DNA of 64,000 nt from Panorpa germanica (taxonomy: Eukaryota > Arthropoda > Insecta > Mecoptera > Panorpidae). This document shows positions 22,027 to 31,840 of this stretch, piece after piece; position 1 is the stretch's first letter, and each line of letters begins with the position of its first letter. The position numbers and the translations under genes are program-made. The notes under the pieces were generated by a model. The model saw only the letters and a program-made list of their open reading frames with translations, searched no databases and had not been told where the DNA came from. The stretch is taken from positions 15,696,759 to 15,760,758 of the forward strand of contig OY783204.1 of assembly GCA_963678705.1 (NCBI GenBank). Direction: 5' to 3'.

Positions 22027-22738
22027 CATGGTGTTCCAAAAAGGTGGAGGAAAAAGATTGAAGTGGAAATTTAAAACAGATGACATTGAGGAAGTAGAGA
22101 AATTTAGGTATCTAAATCTAGGGTACACGTTAAAAAAAAAAAACAACGCAGAAAGGAGGTAGTGAAGAAGGCGGATTTAGCAATGAGAAGGGTGCGGATA
22201 TGCAAAGAAGGCTATGAATGTTTGATAGACTAATAACGAGTATGATGATGTATGGAACAGAGAAATAGAGGTGAAAGAAGCAAGAGAAATGAGAAAGAAT
22301 TCAGGAGAAATACATTAAATGGGTACTAGGGCTGGACAGGTGCACGCTGGGATATATGGTAATACACGAGTTAAAAAGGGACAAGATAAGAATAGAAGGA
22401 GAGCAATCAAGTTCGAGGAGAAAATGAGTAACGCTGAAGGCGACATCCTAAAGAAAACTAGGGAGAAGGGTAGAAAGGAGGGTAGGGGAGGAGGCACGAA
22501 AAAGAGAAAGGAGTATTTTGAAAGGAATGGTATGGCGATAGAGGAGGCAGAGAGAAAGGCAGAAGACGGCACAAGTGTGGAAGTGGAACTAAGGAGAAGA
22601 GACAGGGAAATACAACAACAGGAAAGAATGGAAAAAATGAAAATTGAAAGGAATGATAATGGAAGAAAGCGAGGAAAGAGAAGAAATGACAGAGTAGAAG
22701 CAGGAGGTAGAGTAATAGGAAGAGTCAAGCAGTAGGGG
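22027..22738 (+). pseudogene. Broken LINE ORF2 fragment
   Basis: Plus-strand remnant of the LINE family found intact at 34403-38782. Recognisable pieces are VFQKGGGKRLKWKFKTDDIEEVEKF, read around 22030-22110, then a C-terminal stretch with KKRKEYFERNGMAIEEAERK at about 22500-22560. Frameshifts and deletions separate the pieces. The YADD core lies upstream of what remains. Confidence 0.65.
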
Positions 22739-23073
22739 TTTAAATTTACGTGTTTTATTTTTATTTTTCTTTTTTCTTTTGTGAGGAGTGAGAATGTTTA
22801 GATATAATAAAGATCACAAATGTAATTAAGCACAATGATATCTAATTTAATGATTTAAGGCAGAAGAATCTAGTGTCCAATGGCAAAAACATTAAAAAAA
22901 CATAATATTTAAATATTTCAATTTATATTGAAACAACAATGAGAAGCGTTTCGATGTTCGATAGGCTCCTATCGACTGGAAGGGACAAAATGTGCTGGAA
23001 AATAGAAGAAATGGGAAATTGGAAATTGTAATGGGTAATGTGGTTGGATAGATGCACACCGGGGAATATAGCG
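22540..23073 (+). repeat. LINE-derived inverted repeat, right copy
   Basis: Reverse complement of 18485-19008, including flanking non-LINE sequence. The shared end is at the ggggaat motif near 23070. Confidence 0.6.
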
Positions 23074-23610
23074 ATGGAAAAACTGAAAAGGAAAATATTA
23101 AGAATTGAAGTAGGGCAGAGCAGTAAGATTTGAAGAAAAAATTATCAAAAGAGATAGTAAGATTTTGAGGACTACACGCGAAAATAAGGTGGAAAAGGAG
23201 GAAAGGGTACTATGTAAGGAATTGAATGGCGAAGAACAGGCTGACAGAAGAATAAAGAATTGTGTAGAAGGAATTAACAAGAAGGAATAGAGAGATACAA
23301 CAATAAGAAAGAATGGCGAAAATTGACCAAGGAAGTAGAATGAGAGGTACAAAAGTATATGGAAGAAGGTGGTACGTAAGGAGAATTTCCACATTTAGAA
23401 ATAAGGTAATGGGTAGAGAAAGGTAACAGATATTGGGAATGAGTACATAAGAGAGTACTATCAATTTATAATAGACTAAAAAGGCTAAAGGCTAATAAGA
23501 AGATATAGGACCAAATGAGAGGTGGTAGAAAGGAAGGAATACAGGAAAGGGGAGAAGAGCAGACGACAGAACATTGTTAAGGAGAGAAAAAGGGTTTTTT
23601 AGTTTTTAGG
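23050..23610 (+). pseudogene. Second decayed LINE 3' fragment
   Basis: Degraded plus-strand sequence resembling the LINE region that encodes GLDRCTPGYMVMEELKRDK through the Glu/Lys-rich tail (for example tggatagatgcacaccgggg near 23045). No open frame. Confidence 0.45.
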
Positions 23611-23965
23611 CTTAAGAGCTTAATTTATATTCAATTTATGTAATACAAAATAATATCATAAAATCGACAAAGGAACTAAAATTTTGATTTGTTTGTTACT
23701 AATACGCCGTAAAAGGCGTTTAAAAAGATGTGTCAATTACTGGATTCGATACACTACCAAAGTATGGCATGCACAAAGCAATATCATCTCTCCTCTATAT
23801 CAATATCTTCACTTTCTGGTTCAAGTACTGAACGATATGACGACGCACGAGATGGAGTATGTGACATGCTGTAATATCTTATTTATGCTTTGTTTTGAAA
23901 CTACAAACAAAAGCTTTATAGTTAGCGTGCACCGTTCAGCATTACCTAACTCTGCCCTCTAACCT
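23611..23965. other. 3' flank of the AKR gene
   Basis: The last 80 bp match the flank of the second AKR copy (ttatagttagc near 23918 and 42790). The rest shows no feature I can support. Confidence 0.35.
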
Positions 23966-24133
23966 TTACACTGTCAATAAAAATTCTTTATCGACAATAA
24001 CATCATGCACGAAAAACTTAGACAAGCAATGAGCACAATCTTCTAAGGTCTTCATCTCGTTGGGTTTCAATTTAAAACTAAAAATGTCTGTACTTTGTTC
24101 TAAAAAGTCTTTTGATATAGTTCCACTTTCAAC
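23966..24133 (-). CDS. AKR-like exon 5 and stop
   Basis: 55 codons plus TAA, acceptor gttacag. VESGTISKDFLEQSTDIFSF, then KLKPNEMKTLEDC: the AKR C-terminal helix region followed by a short unique tail. Confidence 0.7.
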   Translation of the reverse strand, partial: VESGTISKDFLEQSTDIFSFKLKPNEMKTLEDCAHCLSKFFVHDVIVDKEFLLTV

Positions 24134-26090
24134 CTGTAACAATTATAACACAACTTTATTTTCGGAATACTCGTAAAATCATTCAAGGCATCTAGACACA
24201 AGTCTTACCAAATATCTAGCTATTATCTGTGTGGTGGACTTCTTGTATCTCCTTGCTATGTCAAATATTCTAGGGTCAGTTACTACAGGTTGTGATTTAA
24301 ATTTTTTATGTTGATGTTTTCCAAGGGAATAGTAAGAGGTTAGTACTAAACCACTAGCATTACAAACTTCAATAAGTTCACTTGATATGAGATAGTTATT
24401 AGAGTCTATTCTATTTATAGAACAATAAGGACCCTGATTTACAATCCCTTTTACTTGACCCGCATTAAAATTAGATAATCCAATCATATTTGTTAGCCCA
24501 CACCTCCAATATTCCATAAATGAAAACCAAACATTGTAAATATTATTGTTTACATATAAATCATATGGTTTGGTGCTCAGTTGCGATTTCTTTTTCTTCT
24601 TTTTCTAAAAAAATAAATGTAAATATGATGTCAAGAATATTGTCAAAATATTTGTGGAAGAACTATAATATGCATGTTACTTTTGTTGGTACTGGATTTT
24701 GCAATAGTAGCAAATCAATACATTCTATCCCCTTTTCATAACGAGATTTGGCAAAAAAATTGTTCATGTAGCAAGTTTCTCCACATAATGAAACGCCGAT
24801 GTCGTACTGAGGAAAGTTTTAAAATTAGTTGGTTAAGTACCGTACACATACGTGCGACTTAAACATGCCACATTCAACATATGTTGTAAGAAGTTGTACA
24901 ACACATCCACACTAGTGCGACATGCAACTTAATACGTTGGAAACTTTCATATTTCGAACGAATTCCTTCAACTTGCTTTACAAAACCTCAGTTATTTAAC
25001 AAGGTCTCTGCTAACTCGTGATTACCCTTTTTAAACTCAGTTTGAGAAGATTCTATTGTTCAGGTCTATTTTATTTTGTACATTTAAACACTATTTTCAA
25101 TTATTTTTAACACAATGACCTTTCTCTTTGAGATCACATTCAAACCCCTAATTTCTTTGATGTACCGACATACTTTTTGTTTCATAAAAATATTACCTAG
25201 ATTTTTTTAAAATAGCATAACTACGGGTTTTATTAGTGCCGCATGTTTATGTCGCACTAGTCAGTACGGTAAATGTACAACACATTTAGTACACTCATAT
25301 CTAAATAATGTCAATTTATGAATGAAAATATATAAATGTTGGATGTCGCATGTTTATGTCGCACCAAATTGTATTAAGCATTATACCATTATTATTATAA
25401 CTGGTAATGGCAAGTTGCATTTAAATTCGTTTGCATATTTGCGTATATTTTAGGGAAAATGCATATTTATCTTTTTTTACATACTTTTATTACATATTTC
25501 AATTTATTTGTTTTATATTAGATGTTAAAGATCTGGTTTTTCCGAGACGAGGTTTTTTGTTTGAAAACTTGAGTAACGGAATATTAATAATTATAATTTT
25601 GTAATTTTTTGTCTTTTTACTTGCATATTTCCCAAAAATAATTACCATATTATATGCACATATTTAAGTATTTTTATTGCATATAAATACTTGCCATAAT
25701 TGTAACATATGCATCTTAAAACATTTGTATATAATAAATTACCGTAACAGTTAAAAATATTTCATCCTTTGTAACAAGCCCTTCCGATATACAAGTATTT
25801 ACTACTTCTACAACATCTGTAATTTCTTTCAAATTAAAATTACATTCAAAATGTCTGAACCCTGTTTCAATAGACTTTTTAATACTCTTTCTTTTTTCAT
25901 TTCCCTTGATCTGCAATTACAATAAGTAATAGAAATATATTTGATATGTAAGGTTATGTAAAAATCTTAAAATAATTAAATGTACTTTGCTATGTTAACT
26001 TACCAAATAAGTTTTAAGCCCAATAATAGGCATAGGCTTATTATACTCACTAAGACTAATTCTAACACTGGGATCTTTTACAATCGACAT
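23966..26090 (-). CDS. Aldo-keto reductase-like gene, five exons, catalytic tetrad lost
   Basis: Exons (minus strand) 26090-26004, 25910-25743, 24806-24681, 24604-24209 and 24133-23966. All are phase 0, with GT/AG ends, joining to an open 314-aa frame, the usual length for AKRs. Family landmarks: MPIIGLKTY (start), GFRHFE, IDLLLLQNP, GLTNMIGLSNFN, SSELIEVC, LTSYYSLGK, PVVTDPRIFDIARRYKKST, and FSFKLKPNEMKTLEDC (end). Active AKRs reduce carbonyls with NADPH in the cytosol using Asp/Tyr/Lys/His. Here the matching positions are Glu51, Leu56, Thr85 and Gln121, and the cofactor loop after the Lys of IPKS (ISKD) is about three residues short. Every exon is open, so this looks like a maintained non-catalytic AKR or a very recently silenced gene. 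A partial second copy lies at 42835-43657. Confidence 0.75.
24209..24604 (-). CDS. AKR-like exon 4
   Basis: 132 codons, phase 0, acceptor tttttag and donor TTG|GTAAGA. Carries the strongest family signatures, MIGLSNFN and VTDPRIFDIARRYKKSTTQI. Confidence 0.75.
24681..24806 (-). CDS. AKR-like exon 3
   Basis: 42 codons, phase 0, acceptor cctcag and donor AAA|GTAACA. Contains IDLLLLQNPVP, aligning with the D.Y.IHWP motif with the catalytic His replaced by Gln. Confidence 0.7.
24839..25271. repeat. Intronic inverted-repeat element
   Basis: Ends taccgtacacatacgtgcga and the complement of tcgcactagtcagtacggta form an imperfect inverted repeat of about 33 bp, sharing GTGCGAC and TAAACATGC. A further copy of the right end occurs near 25345. 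It lies in intron 2 of the AKR-like gene. Probably a MITE, superfamily unknown. Confidence 0.4.
25743..25910 (-). CDS. AKR-like exon 2
   Basis: 56 codons, phase 0, acceptor attgcag and donor ACG|GTAATT. Contains GFRHFECNFNL, which aligns with GYRHID.A.VY of active enzymes: the Asp is Glu and the Tyr is Leu. Confidence 0.7.
26004..26090 (-). CDS. AKR-like exon 1
   Basis: 29 codons from the ATG at 26090 to a GTAAGT donor. MSIVKDPSVRISLSEYNK, then PMPIIGLKTYL, the first beta strand of the AKR barrel. Confidence 0.7.
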
Positions 26091-26639
26091 ATTTATGGCA
26101 CTTGTTATGAGAAACAAATTATTTATACTGCTGGATACTACGGATACATGATACACGTATAGTGCACGTATATAAAAAAAATATATTTCGTAATATTAAA
26201 AAATGTTGTGCAATTCAACAGCTATTAATATTAAGTTATTTGAAAACATGTTGTCATACATAACGGGATTTTATAGTATTGTATACGAGGTTTACAATAT
26301 GAAGGAATACAATAGTACATAGCCTAATGCCATACGAGTACATTATGCAGTTATACGAGTATAGCAAGTACGGAGTCGAAAGCAGTCAAAAAATTTATAA
26401 TTGGTATTCTTTAATTTTACTGAAATTACACATAAGGGGTTGTCTATAAAGTAGCTCTATTTTAGCTACATAGATCTTTACATGCCAAAAAAAGTGGTCT
26501 GTCCCTAAAAAATTGTGCAAATAAAATAAGTGACAGAGACTGCTGCGAAGAAGCGCAACTGTACTCACATGAACCCCCCCAGCTTTGCATAACTTTCAAT
26601 AAACTTTATATATATTAACTTTATATTTAACTTTAACAT
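26091..26639. other. Upstream flank of the AKR-like gene
   Basis: AT-rich. No exon or definite promoter motif seen. Confidence 0.35.
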
Positions 26640-27332
26640 TAATGGGCTTGTATACTCCTTTTTTAGGGGTCCATTTTTCAATTGGTGATTGAAATTAATG
26701 TTAATAAATGTGTATTAGCGTTTCTATTTTATTAAATATCTAAAGGCGGTGGTATAGCAATTAAAAATTTGAATTATAGATTTAGCACTAGAGATGTAGC
26801 AATATTTATGACGTGAAAATGCATTGGATGGGTCAGTTATTTGTTGATTAGATCAATGCTGTGGTAATGTTTTGTATCTGTTGGTAGTCGAAATAATAAA
26901 GTCAAGTCAAAGAATAATAAGTTTTTATTTATTTAACCCTGTTACGGCAGACATAATATTTAAACTTTATTGTTCCTTGAAATAGCTGTAAATAATATTT
27001 GATATTTTAATATATAAAAACATATAGCAGAAATTTATGAGCTGTAAGGTTGTTAACCTATAAACTTGTCAGAGTTCTGTCAAGTATCCGTAGGATATAC
27101 TATCTCTTTTACGTTCCGTTGTATAAAGGAGATAGCAACATAGCGGACGTGAAGTTACATGTCTTGAAATGCTCTACAACGTTGAATCCCTTTAATAATT
27201 AAAGAGACAAAATGACTTTTTTAATTGTTAATATCTTTTAACATATAGCAGTTATTAAATAATAATTGGTCATTTGAGGTTCTAGTAAGTCATTTTATCT
27301 ATATATAGTACACTTTGATAGAAATTAAGACA
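26640..27332 (+). mobile_element. GGGCTTGTG-family MITE, decayed right end
   Basis: Begins attaatgggcttgtatactcc and follows the complete copy at 40686-41313 throughout (ttgattgaaattaatgttaa, ttgttccttgaaatagctgt, agacaaaatgactttttaat). The right inverted end is degraded (acataggatcattaaaa). Confidence 0.55.
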
Positions 27333-27824
27333 TAGGATCATTAAAATTTCTCAAAATTAAAATTCTTAAAAAATTATTTACATAGTACCACATAGTACTG
27401 TAAAAGGAAGACTATAATTTATTTCATTTCACTATGGAAGCTAAAAGTAATTACATTAAATACTAATATTATAGTCCAAGATCCCAGAACGATCTGACAT
27501 AACTTATTTTCAAAAGCATAGAACTTTCGGTTCTAAGTAGTCTCTACATGTACTTTTAATACCTGCGTATTTGTGGAGTTTGCTCGGTGACACCTGGGCA
27601 GGTACCAGGTGAGAAAGGTAACTAAAAATCAGAGTAACTTTACTTAAATTTGTATGGCTGATTTTTAAATATATTTTGTAGAATGTTATTTCTAAAGTAA
27701 AATTAAAAGTGTCAGACGCTTTCCATGGGCCAGAACTTTTGTTAGACGCTTTAAAGCTCTGTAAAAAATCTTTAAAGGATTCTTTAAAGGATTTTAAAAT
27801 AAGGATATGAAATCGTTTCGTGTA

Positions 27825-27897
27825 GACCGTTTGGCCTAATGGATAAGGCGTCGGACTTCGGATCCGAAGATTGCAGGTTCGAGTCCTGTCACGGTCG
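27825..27897 (+). tRNA. tRNA-Arg (anticodon UCG)
   Basis: A 73-nt cloverleaf: acceptor GACCGTT/CACGGTC, D arm GGCCTAATGGATAAGGC-type, anticodon stem TCGGA/TCCGA with loop CTTCGGA (anticodon TCG), T arm GCAGG-TTCGAGT-CCTGT, discriminator G. Position 7 is T opposite C66, a mismatch where I recall the insect consensus having G. A run of six T follows within 12 nt as a Pol III terminator. No intron. Confidence 0.9.
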
Positions 27898-28312
27898 AAT
27901 TATTTTTTGCTAGTTTTAATATCATCTACAACATAATATCATCTAGACATTTACTAAATGTTTTGTGATAAATCCCATTTACTTCTCCAAGAAAGAAAGT
28001 TATTTCTTTTTGCTTGTTAAATGACTGTGATATTTAAATTAATTAACTAAAATTATTAAAATTGATATTTTTTTGAAATAAAATAAAAATAATTCTTTTT
28101 AATTTGGTTGTTAGTAATAATAATACAAATAATATTCACACCAAATGTGTTAAATCAACGGTGGACATTAATTTAAATATCACAGTCATTTAACAAGCAA
28201 AAAGAAATAACTTTCTTTCTTGGAGAAGTAAATGGGATTTATCACAAAACATTTAGTAAATGTCTAGATGATATTATGTTGTAGATGATATTAAAACTAG
28301 CAAAAAATAATT

Positions 28313-28385
28313 CGACCGTGACAGGACTCGAACCTGCAATCTTCGGATCCGAAGTCCGACGCCTTATCCATTAGGCCAAACGGTC
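28313..28385 (-). tRNA. tRNA-Arg (anticodon UCG)
   Basis: Identical 73-nt sequence on the opposite strand, in the right arm of unit 1. Shares the T7/C66 mismatch. The Pol III T-run follows on the minus strand. Confidence 0.9.
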
Positions 28386-29094
28386 TACACGAAACGATTT
28401 CATTAGTCCAAGATCCCAGAACGATCTGACATAACTTATTTTCTAAAGGATAGAACTTTCGGTTCTAAGTAGTCTCTACATGTACTTTTAATACCTGCGT
28501 ATTTGTGGAGTTTGCTCGGTGACACCTGGGCAGGTACCAGGTGAGAAAGGTAACTAAAAATCAGAGTAACTTTACTTAAATTTGTATGGCTGATTTTTAA
28601 ATATATTTTGTAGAATGTTATTTCTAAAGTAAAATTAAAAGTGTCAGACGCTTTCCATGGGCCAGAACTTTTGTTAGACGCTTTAAAGCTCTGTAAAAAA
28701 TCTTTAAAGGATTCTTTAAAGGATTTTAAAATAAGGATATGTAGTCCAAGATCCCAGAACGATCTGACATAACTTATTTTCAAAAGCATAGAACTTTCGG
28801 TTCTAAGTAGTCTCTACATGTACTTTTAATACCTGCGTATTTGTGGAGTTTGCTCGGTGACACCTGGGCAGGTACCAGGTGAGAAAGGTAACTAAAAATC
28901 AGAGTAACTTTACTTAAATTTGTATGGCTGATTTTTAAATATATTTTGTAGAATGTTATTTCTAAAGTAAAATTAAAAGTGTCAGACGCTTTCCATGGGC
29001 CAGAACTTTTGTTAGACGCTTTAAAGCTCTGTAAAAAATCTTTAAAGGATTCTTTAAAGGATTTTAAAATAAGGATATGAAATCGTTTCGTGTA

Positions 29095-29167
29095 GACCGT
29101 TTGGCCTAATGGATAAGGCGTCGGACTTCGGATCCGAAGATTGCAGGTTCGAGTCCTGTCACGGTCG
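29095..29167 (+). tRNA. tRNA-Arg (anticodon UCG)
   Basis: Left arm of the complete unit 2. Identical to the first copy, with the same mismatch and T-run. Confidence 0.9.
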
Positions 29168-29582
29168 AATTATTTTTTGCTAGTTTTAATATCATCTACA
29201 ACATAATATCATCTAGACATTTACTAAATGTTTTGTGATAAATCCCATTTACTTCTCCAAGAAAGAAAGTTATTTCTTTTTGCTTGTTAAATGACTGTGA
29301 TATTTAAATTAATTAACTAAAATTATTAAAATTGATATTTTTTTGAAATAAAATAAAAATAATTCTTTTTAATTTGGTTGTTAGTAATAATAATACAAAT
29401 AATATTCACACCAAATGTGTTAAATCAACGGTGGACATTAATTTAAATATCACAGTCATTTAACAAGCAAAAAGAAATAACTTTCTTTCTTGGAGAAGTA
29501 AATGGGATTTATCACAAAACATTTAGTAAATGTCTAGATGATATTATGTTGTAGATGATATTAAAACTAGCAAAAAATAATT

Positions 29583-29655
29583 CGACCGTGACAGGACTCG
29601 CACCTGCAATCTTCGGATCCGAAGTCCGACGCCTTATCCATTAGGCCAAACGGTC
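29583..29655 (-). tRNA. tRNA-Arg (UCG) with altered T-loop
   Basis: Right arm of unit 2. One base differs from its sisters: T54 of the T-loop is G (GTCGAGT-type becomes gGCGAG; the plus strand reads gactcgcacctgc). This hits the invariant TTC of the T-loop and Pol III B box, so it may be a pseudo-tRNA. Confidence 0.75.
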
Positions 29656-30366
29656 TACACGAAACGATTTCATATCCTTATTTTAAAATCCTTTAAAGAA
29701 TCCTTTAAAGATTTTTTACAGAGCTTTAAAGCGTCTAACAAAAGTTCTGGCCCATGGAAAGCGTCTGACACTTTTAATTTTACTTTAGAAATAACATTCT
29801 ACAAAATATATTTAAAAATCAGCCATACAAATTTAAGTAAAGTTACTCTGATTTTTAGTTACCTTTCTCACCTGGTACCTGCCCAGGTGTCACCGAGCAA
29901 ACTCCACAAATACGCAGGTATTAAAAGTACATGTAGAGACTACTTAGAACCGAAAGTTCTATCCTTTAGAAAATAAGTTATGTCAGATCGTTCTGGGATC
30001 TTGGACTATAAATGTTTTGTGATAAATCCCATTTACTTCTCCAAGAAAGAAAGTTATTTCTTTTTGCTTGTTAAATGACTGTGATATTTAAATTAATGTC
30101 CACCGTTGATTTAACACATTTGGTGTGAATATTATTTGTATTATTATTACTAACAACCAAATTAAAAAGAATTATTTTTATTTTATTTCAAAAAAATATC
30201 AATTTTAATAATTTTAGTTAATTAATTTAAATATCACAGTCATTTAACAAGCAAAAAGAAATAACTTTCTTTCTTGGAGAAGTAAATGGGATTTATCACA
30301 AAACATTTAGTAAATGTCTAGATGATATTATGTTGTAGATGATATTAAAACTAGCAAAAAATAATT

Positions 30367-30439
30367 CGACCGTGACAGGACTCGAACCTGCAATCTTCGG
30401 ATCCGAAGTCCGACGCCTTATCCATTAGGCCAAACGGTC
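30367..30439 (-). tRNA. tRNA-Arg (anticodon UCG)
   Basis: In unit 3, with the intact T-loop and the shared T7/C66 mismatch. Unit 3 has lost its partner tRNA. Confidence 0.9.
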
Positions 30440-30863
30440 TACACGAAACGATTTCATATCCTTATTTTAAAATCCTTTAAAGAATCCTTTAAAGATTTTT
30501 TACAGAGCTTTAAAGCGTCTAACAAAAGTTCTGGCCCATGGAAAGCGTCTGACACTTTTAATTTTACTTTAGAAATAACATTCTACAAAATATATTTAAA
30601 AATCAGCCATACAAATTTAAGTAAAGTTACTCTGATTTTTAGTTACCTTTCTCACCTGGTACCTGCCCAGGTGTCACCGAGCAAACTCCACAAATACGCA
30701 GGTATTAAAAGTACATGTAGAGACTACTTAGAACCGAAAGTTCTATGCTTTTGAAAATAAGTTATGTCAGATCGTTCTGGGATCTTGGACTATGTGAAAC
30801 GAATGGTGATAATACTAGAAAAATATATTATATAATATATTTTACTGGTATTAGTATTAGTAG

Positions 30864-30901
30864 TATTTCTGTAAGGTTACCATAGTAACCTTACAGAAAT
30901 A
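30864..30901. repeat. Perfect 17-bp hairpin with 4-base loop
   Basis: TATTTCTGTAAGGTTAC, CATA, then its exact reverse complement. It stands alone, 72 bp beyond the tRNA cluster. It could be a cruciform or a MITE remnant. The GTAAGGTTAC core also appears in the GGGCTTGTG-family MITEs. Confidence 0.7.
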
Positions 30902-31169
30902 ATACTTTAAATAGTAGTTCGTTTTATTTTGTAAAAATATACCTATATTTAATATAATATTTACGTTTTGTGTTCAATAGATATACTATAGTATGCAACA
31001 GCTGCGTAATTAAAATATTTCAAAATTTAATAGGAACTTCAGGTATTAATATTTAATACAAAATGGATAATATTTGTGATTTCGGCATTGGTGAAAAGGA
31101 ACAGTTCTTAGATTAGTATTTAATCATGTTCATATATGTATTATCATATAAACTTGGTGGTAATATTTC

Positions 31170-31615
31170 TATAATTTTAGATCAAAACACATATTTCTTA
31201 AATCTGTTATTTATTATGCCGGCAGTTCCCTCTCGACGAGACATTTGTCGATGTGCCGAGAATGAACATGACTACTGGTCTCAACTCGCGTTTACTTTGA
31301 CTTGTGTCAAAACACCGCTCATCAACCGAGGCAAGTCAACGCGATGCGAGAGCAATCGAGACAGGCCAAAACGAGGTCCTTTTAGATACGCGTCGACATA
31401 TCAGCATGGAAGTCTGTACCACACTGCGCGCATTATATCAAGTAATTCAATGAAATAGGGCGTTATAGAGGTATTATAGCAATGTTATTTCCGATCCGAA
31501 TACTTGTGTCAAGTTGTGTTATGTATTGTTTCTTGCTATATTTTGTTTCTCTATTCCGTAATGACGATTGTACTTCCAGCAAAAATCCAACATTTAAGTA
31601 ATTAATCTGATGCCA
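31170..31615. repeat. Segmental repeat X, right copy
   Basis: Partner of 21570-21995 (ataattttagatcaaaacaca, cgcgtcgacatatcagcatg, tacttgtgtcaagttgtgtt). An open stretch at 31219-31458 has no known domain and is not conserved in the left copy, so I do not call a gene. Confidence 0.5.
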
Positions 31616-31840
31616 TCTGTTATACAAATCATAAACTTTTACGACAGGGTTGGTAATGTAGATTTCTATAATAATGTCGTGAACGTAAATAATTTTTATG
31701 TTATTTTAGTATTTTTTTTAACATTTCTACTTCACTTGACCAGTATTTAGCTAACATTTCTAATATATACAGTAAACAGATTATTATCATAAAATTTGTA
31801 TTATTAATTTATATACTACTATACAGTGCATTTATTATAA

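Larger units (their letters stand above)
28742..30008. mobile_element. Complete fold-back unit carrying two tRNA-Arg genes
   Basis: A 1267-bp near-perfect palindrome around a spacer of about 125 bp, with about 570-bp arms, each holding one tRNA-Arg(UCG). Ends TAGTCCAAG...CTTGGACTA suggest TA target duplication. I know of no named transposon family with this content. It could equally be a segmental palindrome rather than a transposon. Confidence 0.55.
27472..30792. repeat. Palindromic cluster of tRNA-bearing fold-back elements
   Basis: Bounded by TAGTCCAAGATCCCAGAACG and its reverse complement, with TA at both outer edges. The unit reads arm A (about 350 bp), tRNA-Arg, arm B, a central spacer of about 125 bp, then B', tRNA' and A' inverted. 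Unit 2 (28742-30008) is complete. Unit 1 (27472-28741) has its outer right arm flipped in place (28404-28741). Unit 3 (30009-30792) is in reverse orientation and lacks its first part. Two arm versions (caaaagcatag and ctaaaggatag) mark left and right arms and show the orientations. The arms contain no protein gene. Confidence 0.8.

Noticed and set aside
23700-23890. Small minus-strand frame MSHTPSRASSYRSVLEPE
   Set aside because: It looks protein-like, but is only 27 codons long with no splice partner, and is absent from the duplicate flank at 42.6 kb.
28436-28789. 117-codon minus-strand open frame in the tRNA cluster
   Set aside because: It runs through the palindromic arm and is interrupted or absent in the other arm copies. 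No domain. A chance frame.
27472-30792. CRISPR-like or satellite interpretation of the repeated tRNA block
   Set aside because: The repeats are long inverted arms with a tRNA gene in each, not short direct repeats with spacers, and the host is eukaryotic.
31219-31458. Possible small Cys/Arg-rich protein beginning MPAVPSRRD
   Set aside because: The homologous segment at about 21640-21850 does not keep the frame, and there is no recognisable motif or splice context.
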